Positions 32,907-42,291 of a stretch of DNA of 44,872 nucleotides are shown in pieces. The notes beneath the pieces are model-generated. The model ran no database searches. It saw only the letters and a list, made by a program, of their open reading frames with translations, and was not told the origin of the DNA. The position numbers and the translations under genes are program-made. Each line of letters begins with the position of its first letter. Positions within the stretch are counted from its first letter, which is position 1. Source of the DNA: Roseivivax sediminis (lineage in GTDB: Bacteria > Pseudomonadota > Alphaproteobacteria > Rhodobacterales > Rhodobacteraceae); assembly GCF_900112685.1 (NCBI RefSeq), contig NZ_FOMS01000013.1:1-44872 (forward strand). The letters are read 5' to 3'.

Positions 32907-33548
32907 TCAGCGCGTCAGCACCGGCGCCTGCCCGACGAGGCTGTCGTCCGTCGCGGCCCTGACCAGGAAATCGGCGACGTCGGCGCGGCTGATCAGGCCC
33001 ATGCGCCAGTCCTTGGGGTCGGTCAGGACCTTGTAGCCCTCGGTGCGCTTGCCGTTCGTCAGGATCACCGGCCGCGCGAAGGTCCAGCGCAGGGAGGAGG
33101 CGCGAATCATGTCCTCCTGCCGCGTCTTGTCCTTGTAGGGCTCGCCCAGAAGGATGGAGTGGCCCAGCCTCTCGATCCGGCTCAGCGCCTCGATGCTCTC
33201 GGACGTGCCGATGCCGGTCAGGCAGACCAGCCGGTCGGGGCCGGTCGATTGCATCGCGTCGATCAGCACGCGCGTCGCCTCCGAGAACAGCGTGACCTTC
33301 TGCCAGAGCATCGCCACGCTTTCCTTGATGCCGAGCGTGAGGATCACCGCGTCGACCCCGGTGAGGGCGCGGCGCACGTCCTCGAGGTTCGTCGCGTCGC
33401 CCTGGACCGCCTCGAAACGGGAATCGACGATGTCGATGCGCGAGGGCGATCGGGCGAGCCCGCGCATGTGATGACCAAGCTCGAGGCCGCGCTGCACGGT
33501 CTGAAGGCCGATGCCGCGGCTCGCGCCGATGACGAGGATATGGGCCAT
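32907..33548 (-). CDS. NAD(P)-binding atypical SDR-like protein
   Basis: A 213-residue Rossmann-fold protein. The N-terminal GASRGIG (residues 8-14) binds the dinucleotide, and VDAVILTLGIKES follows as the second conserved strand. It lacks the classical YxxxK catalytic pair of short-chain dehydrogenases, and resembles atypical SDR or NmrA-like proteins that sense or use NAD(P). The C-terminal ADVADFLVRAATD segment is typical of that branch. It is co-oriented with the DUF1992 gene downstream and divergent from the lol genes. Confidence 0.85.
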   Translation of the reverse strand: MAHILVIGASRGIGLQTVQRGLELGHHMRGLARSPSRIDIVDSRFEAVQGDATNLEDVRRALTGVDAVILTLGIKESVAMLWQKVTLFSEATRVLIDAMQSTGPDRLVCLTGIGTSESIEALSRIERLGHSILLGEPYKDKTRQEDMIRASSLRWTFARPVILTNGKRTEGYKVLTDPKDWRMGLISRADVADFLVRAATDDSLVGQAPVLTR

Positions 33549-33685
33549 GGATGCCTCCGGTTGCTTTCTTCGAAGCTATGCGCCGCGGCCCGCGTTTCAA
33601 CGCACGGCGCCTTGCATCGGCGACGACAAGCCGTCACTTATCGCCCGGCCTCAGCGCGGCCCCGCGCTCCACCAGGGAGGACCAG

Positions 33686-34978
33686 ATGGCCCGACGCACG
33701 CCCCCCTTCGCGCCGTTCGAATGGATGATCGCCTGGCGCTACCTGCGCGCCAAGCGCGCCGAGGGCGGGGTCAGCGTGATGACCTGGATCAGCCTAGTCG
33801 GGATCACGCTCGCCGTCTTCGCGCTGATCGCGACGCTGGCGGTGCGCTCGGGCTTCCGCACGGAGTTCGTGGACACGATCCTGGGCGCGAACGCGCATGT
33901 GACGGTCTATTCCGGCGGCGTCCGGGACGCCGAGACCGGGCAGGTGGACCGGTCCATCCCCGATTACGCCGAGATGGCCGAACGGGTGCGCGAGGTCGAG
34001 GGCGTCACCCGCGTCGCGCCGCTGGTGAAGGGGCAGGTGATGGGCACCGCGAACCAGCGCAATTCCGGCGTGGAGGTGTTCGGCATCGCGCCGGGCGATC
34101 TGGCCACCATTCCCCGCATCGCCGATCCCGAGACGGCGCGCGGCGATCTCGATGCCTTCGGGGGGGAGGTCATCGCCATCGGGTCGGGCATCGCGCGCGA
34201 GCTAGATCTCGGCGTCGGTGACAGCATCCGTCTGATCTCGCCCGACGGGGTGAAGACCGCCTTCGGCACGTCGCCGCGCGTCAAGGCCTACGAGATCGGT
34301 TACATATTCACCGCAGGGCGCTACGACATCGACCGCACGCGCGTCTACATGCCCTTCGAGGAGGCGCAGCTCTACTTCAACCGCGAGGACGCGGCGGACG
34401 AGCTTGAAGTGATGGTCGAGGATGCCGAGGAGGTGGGCCGGCTCGTCGGCCCGATCCTCGCCGCGGCCGGGGGCAACGCCTATGCCTGGACCTGGCAGGA
34501 CGCATCGGGCAGTTTCCTGCGCGCGCTGGAAGTCGAGGACAACGTGATGTTCATCATCCTGTCGATCCTCGTGCTGATCGCGGCGATGAATATCGTCTCG
34601 GGGCTCATCATGCTGGTGAAGAACAAGGGCCGCGACATCGGCATCCTGCGCACGATGGGCTTGACCGAGGGCGCGGTGCTGCGGGTCTTCTTCATCTGCG
34701 GGGCGTTCACCGGGCTGCTGGGGACGCTCGCCGGGACTGTCCTCGGCTGTGTCTTCGCGATCTACATCGACCCGATCTTCAGCCTGGTGAACTACGTCTC
34801 GGGCGGCGGCGTCTGGGATCCGGCGGTGCGCGGGATCTACGCGCTGCCCGCCGAACTTCAGCTTTGGGACGTGCTGTCGGCGGTGGCGCTGTCGCTGGGT
34901 CTGTCCTTCGTCGTGACGATCTTTCCTGCCCGCCGCGCGGCGCGGATGAACCCGGTGGAGGCGCTGCGCTATGAGTGA
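33686..34978 (+). CDS. lolC: Lipoprotein-releasing ABC transporter permease (LolC/LolE type)
   Basis: A 430-residue inner-membrane permease of the FtsX/MacB-like family. The N-terminal [26 protein letters not shown] is the LolC/E signature (residues 11-36). One membrane helix at about 33-53, a large periplasmic domain, and three C-terminal helices (about 285-310, 335-365, 390-415) complete the fold. It releases mature lipoproteins from the inner membrane to the LolA carrier with LolD ATPase. A single LolC/E-type gene is typical of alphaproteobacteria, so it may serve as both C and E (LolF-like). An AGGGAGG box supports the start; it overlaps lolD by eight bases. Confidence 0.92.
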   Translation: MARRTPPFAPFEWMIAWRYLRAKRAEGGVSVMTWISLVGITLAVFALIATLAVRSGFRTEFVDTILGANAHVTVYSGGVRDAETGQVDRSIPDYAEMAERVREVEGVTRVAPLVKGQVMGTANQRNSGVEVFGIAPGDLATIPRIADPETARGDLDAFGGEVIAIGSGIARELDLGVGDSIRLISPDGVKTAFGTSPRVKAYEIGYIFTAGRYDIDRTRVYMPFEEAQLYFNREDAADELEVMVEDAEEVGRLVGPILAAAGGNAYAWTWQDASGSFLRALEVEDNVMFIILSILVLIAAMNIVSGLIMLVKNKGRDIGILRTMGLTEGAVLRVFFICGAFTGLLGTLAGTVLGCVFAIYIDPIFSLVNYVSGGGVWDPAVRGIYALPAELQLWDVLSAVALSLGLSFVVTIFPARRAARMNPVEALRYE

Positions 34979-35648
34979 CAAGGTTCTGCGCCTCTCGGGC
35001 GTCTCCAAGGGCTACAATCACGGTCTGCCGACCGAGGTGCAGGTGCTGCGCGGGGTCGACCTGTCGGTCGCGGCCGGCGAGATCGTCGCGCTGGTCGCGC
35101 CCTCCGGGGCGGGCAAGTCGACGCTCCTGCACATCGCCGGGTTGCTCGACACGCCCGACACGGGGCGGGTGGAGATCGCCGGCGAGGACATGACCGGCGT
35201 GCCCGACCGGCGGCGGACCGCCGTCCGGCGCGAGGCGGTGGGCTTCGTCTACCAGTTCCACCACCTGCTGCCGGAGTTCACTGCGGCCGAGAACATCGTG
35301 CTGCCTCAGCTCGCGAACGGCGCACCCCGCCGCGAGGCCGAGGCGCGCGCCGCCACGCTTCTGGACAGCGTCGGCGTCGGCCCCCGCGCGACACACCGGC
35401 CCGCCGCGCTCTCGGGAGGGGAACAGCAGCGCGTCGCCTTCTGCCGTGCCATGGCGAACGCGCCGAAGCTTCTGTTGGCGGACGAGCCGACCGGCAACCT
35501 CGACCCGGAGACCTCCGACCGGGTCTTTGCGGCGCTCATGCACCTCGTGCGGGACACCGGACTTGCCGCGCTGATCGCGACGCACAACCTCGAGCTGGCT
35601 GCGCGCATGGACCGGCAGGTGGCGCTCGACCAGGGCGTCCTAGCCTGA
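34971..35648 (+). CDS. lolD: Lipoprotein-releasing ABC transporter ATPase LolD
   Basis: A 225-residue MacB/LolD-type ATPase. Walker A is APSGAGKS (residues 43-50), followed by [11 protein letters not shown] (the LolD-specific Q-loop wording), the signature [15 protein letters not shown], and Walker [13 protein letters not shown]. It energises lipoprotein release with the LolC/E permease, whose coding end overlaps this start by eight bases, so the two are translationally coupled. The cytochrome c gene follows about 130 bases later. Confidence 0.95.
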   Translation: MSDKVLRLSGVSKGYNHGLPTEVQVLRGVDLSVAAGEIVALVAPSGAGKSTLLHIAGLLDTPDTGRVEIAGEDMTGVPDRRRTAVRREAVGFVYQFHHLLPEFTAAENIVLPQLANGAPRREAEARAATLLDSVGVGPRATHRPAALSGGEQQRVAFCRAMANAPKLLLADEPTGNLDPETSDRVFAALMHLVRDTGLAALIATHNLELAARMDRQVALDQGVLA

Positions 35649-35778
35649 CGGGCTGGGCCGGACAGGGCTTGGAAATGCCGCGCCTGTGCGCCGCCCGAGG
35701 GTGGCCGGGACGAGATCGGACTTGAAGAAAGAGGCCCCGCCCGTGCAGACAAGACGAAACGATATGTTCGGGGGTTTC

Positions 35779-36222
35779 ATGACACGTGCCATTCTGGCGG
35801 GACTTGCCGCCGCCGCGTTTGCCCTGACCGCCTGCGACGAGGCCGGCACGACCGGCCGGGCGGACAGCGCCGCGATGCCGACGGCGGAGGAGGGCCGCGC
35901 GCTCTTCACCGAGTATTGCGTGGTCTGCCACGGCAGCGATGCCACGGGGGGCGGCGAGCTTGCGAGTTCGCTGAACCGCAGCCCGGCGGACCTGACGCGG
36001 GTGGCCGCGCGCAACGGCGGGAGTTTCCCGGCCGCGCGGGTGCTGTCCCACGTCGACGGCTACACCAAGACCGACTTCGAGTCGCAGGTCATGCCGGAAT
36101 TCGGCGAGCTTCTCGCCGGAGAGGCGGTGCCCTACGACAGCGGCGACGGCACGTACACGCCGACGCCGCGGCGGCTGGTGGCGCTGGTGGAGTATCTGCG
36201 CTCCATCCAGGAGGCGGAGTGA
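35779..36222 (+). CDS. Lipoprotein cytochrome c (class I)
   Basis: A 147-residue c-type cytochrome predicted to be lipid-anchored: the lipobox LTAC has Cys19 as the lipidated residue. The haem site is CVVCH (Cys47, Cys50, His51) and Met105 in VMPEFG is the likely sixth ligand. It is probably a periplasm-facing electron carrier or subunit of unknown partner. I chose the ATG at 35779; another in-frame ATG at 35764 would only lengthen the signal peptide. The stop TGA overlaps the ATG of a 13-codon ORF (36222-36263) that leads into the next gene. Confidence 0.85.
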   Translation: MTRAILAGLAAAAFALTACDEAGTTGRADSAAMPTAEEGRALFTEYCVVCHGSDATGGGELASSLNRSPADLTRVAARNGGSFPAARVLSHVDGYTKTDFESQVMPEFGELLAGEAVPYDSGDGTYTPTPRRLVALVEYLRSIQEAE

Positions 36223-36259
36223 TGACCCGGGCACGGCGCCCCGGCCCGTGGGGCCGCGC

Positions 36260-36541
36260 ATGATACGGAGTCTCGGCGTGCTCGCGCTGCTGGCGGGGTG
36301 CGCCACGTTCCCCGAGGTCGAAGCGGTGGAAAGCGCCGACGTGGACACGGCGGACTATCCCCGGCTGGTCAACATCGACACGCTGATCGCCCGGACAGCG
36401 CCGCGCGCGACGCCTGATCTGCGCGCCGGTGTCGAGGCGCGTGCCGCCGGGCTGCGCGCGCGGGCGGACGCGCTGCGCGGCCCGATCATCGACGACGCGA
36501 CCCGCGCGCGCATGGACGCCGGCGTCGACGGGGCCGGCTGA
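36260..36541 (+). CDS. Small lipoprotein of unknown function
   Basis: A 93-residue protein. The first 16 residues are a signal peptide with the lipobox LLAGC (Cys15 lipidated), followed by a short charged domain with an Ala/Arg-rich helix (about 55-90). I know no family for it. The start is fixed by the lipobox; the ATG overlaps the TGA of the preceding 13-codon ORF. It is probably in one unit with the cytochrome c gene. The function is unknown. Confidence 0.65.
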   Translation: MIRSLGVLALLAGCATFPEVEAVESADVDTADYPRLVNIDTLIARTAPRATPDLRAGVEARAAGLRARADALRGPIIDDATRARMDAGVDGAG

Positions 36542-36722
36542 GAGCCGCAGCCTTCGGCGGCGAACGGTCTGCGCCACCCCGCGCGGCGGGCGTTGCAGCC
36601 AAGTTGCGGACGGGCTACCAGTCCGGCGGACCGGCCGCCGCCCCGCGGCGCCTTCCCCAAAGCATCAGGACCGCCCAGGCCCGCCGGAAAGGGCCTTGGC
36701 GCAGCACGAAGGAGCCTAACCC

Positions 36723-38009
36723 ATGACCTCACCCTTGCGTCTCGGCATCGCGGGCCTCGGCACGGTCGGCGCGGGCGTGGTCAAGATTGTGCGCCAGAAG
36801 GCAGAGCTGCTCAGCGCCCGCTCGGGGCGACCGATCGCGGTCGTCGCCGTGTCTGCCCGCAACCGCGACAAGGATCGCGGCGTGTCGCTGACCTCCTATG
36901 CCTGGGAAGACGATCCGGTCACGCTCGCCACCCGCGACGACGTCGATGTCTTCGTCGAGCTGATGGGCGGCGCCGACGGCTCGGCGAAGGCGGCGACCGA
37001 GGCCGCGCTCGACGCCGGCAAGGACGTCGTGACGGCGAACAAGGCAATGCTCGCCCATCACGGCCAGGCGCTGGCCGAACGCGCCGAGGCGAACGGCGCC
37101 ATCCTGCGCTTCGAAGCCGCCGTCGCCGGCGGCATCCCGGTGATCAAGGCGCTGACAGAGGCGCTGGCGGGCAACGACATCACCCGCGTGATGGGCGTGA
37201 TGAACGGCACCTGCAACTACATCCTGACGCGGATGGAGGGCGCGGGCCTGAGCTATGCCGAGGCCTTCGAGGAAGCTGACGCGCTGGGCTATCTTGAGGC
37301 CGACCCCGAACTCGACGTCGGCGGTATCGACGCGGCCCACAAGCTCGCGCTGCTGTCGTCGATCGCCTACGGCACGCAGGTTGCCTTCGACGCGGTGGAG
37401 CTGGAGGGGATCGGCAAGGTCTCCATCGACGATATCCGCCAGGCCGCCGACATGGGCTTCAAGATCAAGCTCCTGGGCGTGTGCCGGATGACCGGCCGGG
37501 GGCTGGAGCAGCGCATGGCGCCGTGCCTCGTGCCAGAGGGCTCGCCGCTCGGCCAGCTCGACGGCGGCACCAACATGGTGGTGATCGAGGGCGATCAGGT
37601 GGGCCAGATCGTGATGCGCGGTGCCGGCGCGGGCGAGGGGCCGACGGCGAGCGCGGTGATGGGCGACGTGATGGACCTCGCGCGCGGCTTCCGGGTGTCG
37701 ACCTTCGGGCAGGCGGCCTCGTCGCTGACGCCGGCGGTGCCGGCGAAGACCGCAACGCCGGCGAGCTTCTACCTGCGCATGGCGCTTGCCGACCGCCCCG
37801 GCGCGCTCGCCAAGGTGGCGACGGCGCTGGGCGAATCGGGCATCTCCATCGACCGGATGCGGCAATACGGGCACCAATCCGATGCCGCGCCGGTGCTGAT
37901 CGTCACCCACAAGACCACGCGCAGCGCGCTCGACCAGGCGATCGCCGCGATGGAACGGACGGGCGTCGTGCAGGCCGCGCCGGTCGCCCTTCGGATCGAG
38001 CGTGTGTGA
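36723..38009 (+). CDS. hom: Homoserine dehydrogenase
   Basis: A 428-residue enzyme that reduces aspartate semialdehyde to homoserine, the branch point to threonine and methionine. The NAD(P)-binding motif GLGTVG is at residues 11-16. The catalytic region contains VTANKAMLAHHG and the homoserine dehydrogenase signature NGTCNYIL, followed by ADALGYLEADPELDVGG. A C-terminal ACT domain (about 346-425, starting SFYLRMALADRPGAL) suggests feedback control by threonine. The Nudix gene start overlaps its last codons. Confidence 0.97.
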   Translation: MTSPLRLGIAGLGTVGAGVVKIVRQKAELLSARSGRPIAVVAVSARNRDKDRGVSLTSYAWEDDPVTLATRDDVDVFVELMGGADGSAKAATEAALDAGKDVVTANKAMLAHHGQALAERAEANGAILRFEAAVAGGIPVIKALTEALAGNDITRVMGVMNGTCNYILTRMEGAGLSYAEAFEEADALGYLEADPELDVGGIDAAHKLALLSSIAYGTQVAFDAVELEGIGKVSIDDIRQAADMGFKIKLLGVCRMTGRGLEQRMAPCLVPEGSPLGQLDGGTNMVVIEGDQVGQIVMRGAGAGEGPTASAVMGDVMDLARGFRVSTFGQAASSLTPAVPAKTATPASFYLRMALADRPGALAKVATALGESGISIDRMRQYGHQSDAAPVLIVTHKTTRSALDQAIAAMERTGVVQAAPVALRIERV

Positions 38010-38418
38010 CGACGTCATCCGCGCCGCGCTCGCGGTGGTGATCCGGGAAAGCCGGACGCTGCTGGTGCGGCGGCGCAACAAGCCCGACGCGGGGCTCTGG
38101 GGCTTTCCCGGCGGCAAGCTGGAACCCGGCGAGAGCGTGGAAGATGCGGCGGTCCGCGAATTGCAGGAAGAGACAGGACTGGTGTCGCGTGCGGTGAGGC
38201 GTCTCGGCACGTTCCGCGTGGATCATGTCAGCCCGCCATTCCGGCTCGACGCGGTGCTGTGCGAAGCGCCCTCGGGGGAGCCTGTCGCCGCCGACGACGC
38301 CGAGGAGGTGGCCTGGTTCGACGTGAACGAGGTGGTCGCCGGTCGGCTCCTGGCCAGCCGCGATGTGGACCGGCTGGCCCTGCGCGCCGCCCTCAACGCC
38401 CGCCCCGCACAATCTTGA
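38002..38418 (+). CDS. Nudix hydrolase
   Basis: A 138-residue pyrophosphohydrolase with a complete Nudix box (GGKLEPGESVEDAAVRELQEETGL, residues about 37-60; catalytic REL-EE). It cleaves a nucleoside diphosphate linked to some group X; the residues around the box are similar to ADP-ribose and MutT-like branches, but the substrate is open. It starts at a GTG that overlaps the hom stop by eight bases. It sits between hom and glpX, which are usually adjacent in related bacteria. Confidence 0.88.
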   Translation: MCDDVIRAALAVVIRESRTLLVRRRNKPDAGLWGFPGGKLEPGESVEDAAVRELQEETGLVSRAVRRLGTFRVDHVSPPFRLDAVLCEAPSGEPVAADDAEEVAWFDVNEVVAGRLLASRDVDRLALRAALNARPAQS

Positions 38419-38554
38419 GCGAGATCGTGAGCCGGATTCTCGGATAAAATCCTGCACCGCCCCGTGGCGCACCGGGGTGGCTTGCGCGGCGGTCGCGCTG
38501 CGGGGTAGACGAGTCACGACTGTTTGACCCGACCTCAATTCCGGAGCCCACCAC

Positions 38555-39520
38555 ATGGCCGCGCCCAAGGATTTCAACGACCGCATGCTGTCCCTGGGCC
38601 TTGCCCGGGTTGCCGAACAGGCCGCCATCGCCTCGGCTGCCTTCATCGGCCGCGGCGACGAGAAGGCCGCCGATCAGGCAGCCGTCAACGCCATGCGCGA
38701 GCAGCTCAACAAGCTGGAGATCCGCGGCACCGTCGTCATCGGCGAGGGCGAGCGCGACGAGGCACCGATGCTGTTCATCGGCGAAGAGGTCGGATCGGGC
38801 TCCGGCCCCGAGGTCGACATCGCGCTCGACCCGCTCGAGGGCACGACGCTCACCGCCAAGGACATGCCGAACGCGCTGACCGTCATCGCCATGGGTCCGC
38901 GCGGCACGATGCTGCACGCCCCCGACGTCTACATGGACAAGCTCGCCATCGGGCCGGGCTATGCCGAAGGCGTCGTCTCCCTCGACATGTCGCCGAAAGA
39001 GCGGGTCGAGGCGCTGGCCAAGGCCAAGGGCGCCAAGACCGACGAGGTCACCGTCTGCATCCTCGAACGCCCCCGGCACGAGGAGATGATCGCCGAGGTC
39101 CGTGCCACCGGCGCCGCGATCCGCCTGATCACCGACGGCGACGTCGCCGGTGTCATGCACACCGCCGAGCCAGGGACCACCGGCATCGACATGTACATGG
39201 GATCGGGCGGGGCGCCCGAAGGCGTGCTCGCGGCATCCGCGCTGAAATGCATGGGGGGCCAGATGTTCGGCCGCCTGACGTTCCGCAACGACGACGAGCG
39301 GGGCCGCGCCGAGAAGGCGGGGATCACCGATCTCGACAAGATCTACACCCGCGACGACATGGTCACCGACAACGTGATCTTCGCCGCGACGGGCGTGACC
39401 AGCGGCTCGCTGGTGCCCGGCATCAAGCGCGAGGTCGGCTACCTGACGACGGAGACGATCCTGATGCGTTCGCGCACCGGATCGGTCCGGCGCATGAGCT
39501 ACCGCAACCCGACGCGCTGA
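38555..39520 (+). CDS. glpX: Class II fructose-1,6-bisphosphatase GlpX
   Basis: A 321-residue metal-dependent phosphatase of the class II/GlpX family, acting in gluconeogenesis and the Calvin cycle. The metal-binding motif GEGERDEAPML is at 63-73 and the signature DPLEGTT at 92-98. The usual family length is about 320-335. It is placed between the Nudix gene and recJ, in the alphaproteobacterial hom–glpX–recJ order. An inverted repeat CCTGCGGG/CCCGCAGG (39540-39574) follows the stop and may protect or end the message. Confidence 0.97.
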   Translation: MAAPKDFNDRMLSLGLARVAEQAAIASAAFIGRGDEKAADQAAVNAMREQLNKLEIRGTVVIGEGERDEAPMLFIGEEVGSGSGPEVDIALDPLEGTTLTAKDMPNALTVIAMGPRGTMLHAPDVYMDKLAIGPGYAEGVVSLDMSPKERVEALAKAKGAKTDEVTVCILERPRHEEMIAEVRATGAAIRLITDGDVAGVMHTAEPGTTGIDMYMGSGGAPEGVLAASALKCMGGQMFGRLTFRNDDERGRAEKAGITDLDKIYTRDDMVTDNVIFAATGVTSGSLVPGIKREVGYLTTETILMRSRTGSVRRMSYRNPTR

Positions 39521-39677
39521 CGCTCACCATATCTGGTGTCCTGCGGGCGCGGCGTCGCCACATGAGCCCGCAGGCGCTGGCCTTGCCGCGCTTTCCCGCG
39601 TAGTGTTTCCAACAGGTAGGGACCCCGGTGCCGCCAGAACGCGCCGGACCGTGGACAGGCAGAGGGACAGGGCAGAC

Positions 39678-41435
39678 ATGCTCGACAACGGTGCGATGGG
39701 CTATCTTGGCGTGGAACATTCGCTCAGCGGCCGGCGCTGGGTGGGGCCGTCGCCCGACATCGCCAGGGCGGCCGAAGCGCTGGAGCAGTCGACCGGGCTC
39801 GCGCCCGGCCTTTGCGCGACCCTGGCCCGGCTTGGCGTGCCTCCCGAAGAGGCGCCGGCCTATCTCGAACCCACCTTGCGGGACCTGCTGCCCGACCCGC
39901 GCAGCCTGCGCGACATGGAAGCGGCGGCCGAACGGTTGTGCCGCGCTGTGGCCCGCGGCGAGCGCATCGCCGTCTTCGCCGATTACGACGTGGACGGCGG
40001 CGCCTCCGCCGCGCTGCTGATCGACTGGCTGCGCCAGCAGGGGCATCGCGCGACGCTCTACGTCCCCGACCGGATCGACGAAGGCTATGGCCCGAACGAG
40101 GCGGCGATGGCGGACCTTGCCGGCGCGCACGACCTCATCGTCTGCGTCGATTGCGGCACGCTCAGCCATGCGCCCATCGCCGCGGCGGCTGCCGCCGATG
40201 TCGTGGTGCTCGATCACCACCTGGGTGGCGAGACGCTGCCCGGCGCGCTCGCCGTGGTGAACCCGAACCGGCAGGACGAGGACGGCTCGCTCGGCCATCT
40301 CTGCGCGGCCGCGGTGGTTTTCCTGATGCTGGTGGAGGCCGGGCGCCAGATGCGTGACGCCGGGACACGCGGCCCCGACCTGATGGCGATGCTCGATCTC
40401 GTCGCTCTGGCCACCGTTGCCGATGTGGCGCCGTTGCGCGGCGTGAACCGCGCGCTGGTGCGGCAGGGCCTGAAGGTGATGGCGCGGCGGGAGCGCGCCG
40501 GGCTGGTTGCGCTGGCCGATGTCGCGCGGCTCGACACCGCACCGTCGAGTTATCACCTCGGCTACGTTCTCGGCCCGCGCGTGAATGCCGGCGGGCGCAT
40601 CGGGCAGGCCGATCTTGGCGCCCGGCTGCTCGCGGAGACCGATCCCCACGCCGCGCGCGCCATGGCCGAACGGCTCGAAGCGCTCAACGTCGAGCGGCGC
40701 GAGGTCGAGGCCGCGGTGCGCGCCGCCGCCCTGGCGCAGGCGGAGGCGCGCGGCCTCGATGCGCCGCTGGTCTGGGCGGCGGGCGAGGGCTGGCACCCCG
40801 GCGTCGTCGGCATCGTCGCCTCGCGCCTGAAGGAGCTGACCAACCGTCCCGCCGTGGTCATCGGCCTCGCCGACGGCGTTGGCAAGGGCTCCGGCCGCTC
40901 GGTCGCGGGTGTCGATCTCGGCGCGGCGGTGCAACGGCTCGCGGGCGAAGGGCTCCTGCTCAAGGGCGGCGGACATCGCATGGCGGCGGGTCTGACCGTG
41001 GAGGCCGGGACGCTGGAGTCGGCGATGGGGCGCCTCGGCGAGCTGCTGGCGCGGCAGGGCGCGGGAGAGGGCGGCGCGGCGGACCTCCGGATCGATGCCG
41101 TGCTCATGCCCGGCGCGGCGAGCGTGGAGCTGATCGAGGCGCTCGAGCAGGCCGGCCCGTTCGGCGCCGGCGCCGGGGCGCCGCGATTCGCCTTTCCCGA
41201 TGTCCGCATCTCCCATGCCAAGCGGGTGGGCGAGTCGCATCTGAAGCTGACCTTCGGCGACGGCCTCGGCGCGTCGCTCGGGGGAATCGCGTTTGGCGCC
41301 CTGGACGGGCCAATGGGGCCGGCGCTGCTGAACCACGGCGGTGCGCGTTTCCACCTCGCTGGGCGGATCGAGATCAACGAATGGCAAGGCCGCCGCAGCG
41401 TTCAGCTGCGCCTGGACGACGCCGCGCCGGCCTGA
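39678..41435 (+). CDS. recJ: Single-strand-specific 5'-3' exonuclease RecJ
   Basis: A 585-residue DHH-family exonuclease that trims 5' single-stranded DNA in recombination and mismatch repair. The DHH catalytic motifs are FADYDVDGGASAALL (about residue 98), VCVDCG, and LDHHLGGE (about 178). The DHHA1 domain includes GPRVNAGGRIGQADLG, GWHPGVVGIVASRLKE and GKGSGRSV; KGGGHRMAAG and the OB-like C-terminus follow. I chose the ATG at 39678 (MLDNGAMG), with a GGGAC/GGGCAG box; a further upstream start would add unconserved residues. The gene ends about 80 bases before tRNA-Glu. Confidence 0.96.
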   Translation: MLDNGAMGYLGVEHSLSGRRWVGPSPDIARAAEALEQSTGLAPGLCATLARLGVPPEEAPAYLEPTLRDLLPDPRSLRDMEAAAERLCRAVARGERIAVFADYDVDGGASAALLIDWLRQQGHRATLYVPDRIDEGYGPNEAAMADLAGAHDLIVCVDCGTLSHAPIAAAAAADVVVLDHHLGGETLPGALAVVNPNRQDEDGSLGHLCAAAVVFLMLVEAGRQMRDAGTRGPDLMAMLDLVALATVADVAPLRGVNRALVRQGLKVMARRERAGLVALADVARLDTAPSSYHLGYVLGPRVNAGGRIGQADLGARLLAETDPHAARAMAERLEALNVERREVEAAVRAAALAQAEARGLDAPLVWAAGEGWHPGVVGIVASRLKELTNRPAVVIGLADGVGKGSGRSVAGVDLGAAVQRLAGEGLLLKGGGHRMAAGLTVEAGTLESAMGRLGELLARQGAGEGGAADLRIDAVLMPGAASVELIEALEQAGPFGAGAGAPRFAFPDVRISHAKRVGESHLKLTFGDGLGASLGGIAFGALDGPMGPALLNHGGARFHLAGRIEINEWQGRRSVQLRLDDAAPA

Positions 41436-41470
41436 CCCTGCGGCAGTCGGAAAAATCGCGAAAAATCCTC

Positions 41471-41499
41471 TTGCAGGGGTCAGCGATCTTTTCTAGACA
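41471..41499 (+). promoter_or_regulatory. Sigma-70-type promoter of tRNA-Glu
   Basis: TTGCAG, a 17-base spacer and TAGACA, with the -10 box ending 17 bases before the tRNA 5' end. It lies immediately after recJ in a locally A/T-richer stretch, consistent with an independent tRNA promoter. Confidence 0.5.
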
Positions 41500-41516
41500 C
41501 CCTGCACGCCAAGCGC

Positions 41517-41591
41517 GGCCCGTTCGTCTATCGGTTAGGACGCCAGGTTTTCAACCTGGAAAGAGGGGTTCGATTCCCCTACGGGCTGCCA
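41517..41591 (+). tRNA. tRNA-Glu (TTC)
   Basis: Acceptor arms GGCCCGT/ACGGGCT (first pair G-U), anticodon stem CCAGG/CCTGG with loop TTTTCAA and anticodon TTC (41550-41552), T-arm AGGGGTTCGATTCCCCT, discriminator G and an encoded CCA. It is a possible substrate of the MnmH/SelD selenation pathway encoded in this window, since tRNA-Glu(UUC) is a normal MnmH target. Confidence 0.97.
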
Positions 41592-41628
41592 CTTTCTCCC
41601 TAACATGCAGAAAGTGTTGCGATTTTTC
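41590..41628 (+). terminator. Possible terminator of tRNA-Glu
   Basis: Perfect 8-base arms CACTTTCT and AGAAAGTG around an 11-base loop, starting at the CCA end of the tRNA, followed by TTGCGATTTTT. The loop is large, the stem is A/T-rich and the T run is offset, so this is a candidate. Confidence 0.4.
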
Positions 41629-41973
41629 CGTGCTGCCAATCGGGCTGAGCGGGGTGTCAACGACTTCTCCTGATCTGACCCGGCGCGGGTTCCCAACCTA
41701 GCGGTAACGGGACGTCTCGTGCTCCGTCTCCGGCAGATGCGTGAGGTTCGGATCGGCAGGAATGATGTCGGACCCGGCGAACCGGGCCGGTGCCTGCGGC
41801 GCCGTTCTTCTGATTGCCTGATGGCGGGCAAGGATGCCGCGCCCGGGACCGCCCGTTGGCGGGCATTATCCGGTTGAACGCCGCAATACGGACCTTACAA
41901 CTCGCCGCGCGGAAAGGTCGGCGCGACGCACCCGGGCGATCCGCATATTGCCTGCACCAGATCCGGGGGACCC
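41592..41973. other. Gene-free region between tRNA-Glu and the Dabb gene
   Basis: A stretch of 382 bases with no convincing coding frame: the short open frames lack ribosome binding sites and family-like sequence. It holds the tRNA 3' hairpin and, near its right end, the GGGGGA box of the Dabb gene. No repeat or attachment-site pair to the tRNA was noticed. Confidence 0.55.
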
Positions 41974-42291
41974 ATGATCCGTCACATCGTCTTCTTCACC
42001 GCCCGGCACGACGGCGATATCGAGGCCATCCGCGACGGGCTCCGGAAACTCACCGGGATCCCGCATGCGCAGCATCTCGAGATCGCGCTCAACCGCAAGT
42101 CGGACCCGAACAGCAAGGAAGTCGATGTCGTGGTCTATGGGGAATTCGCTGACGATGCGGCACTGGCGGCCTACAAGGCACATGAGACCTACGCGGAATC
42201 GATCCGCCAGGTGAAGCCGCTCCGCGAGATGCGCTTCGCGGTGGACTACGATCAGAGCAAGGCCGTCAAGAGCCCCGATGAACACCCCTGA
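41974..42291 (+). CDS. Dabb (stress-responsive A/B barrel) family protein
   Basis: A 105-residue dimeric alpha-beta barrel protein. The N-terminus MIRHIVFFTARHD and the C-terminal AYKAHETYAESIRQVKPL segment are the Dabb family signature; His3 and the conserved His in AHETY are seen. Members range from plant stress proteins to small bacterial enzymes or carriers; no substrate is clear. It has a GGGGGA box upstream and overlaps the pabB start by 14 bases, so it may be translated together with pabB. Confidence 0.87.
   Translation: MIRHIVFFTARHDGDIEAIRDGLRKLTGIPHAQHLEIALNRKSDPNSKEVDVVVYGEFADDAALAAYKAHETYAESIRQVKPLREMRFAVDYDQSKAVKSPDEHP

Noticed and set aside
39423-41387. Very long open frame (654 codons) antisense to recJ
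   Set aside because: Arg/His/Gly-rich composition without a family match; it is a high-GC shadow of recJ in the opposite strand.
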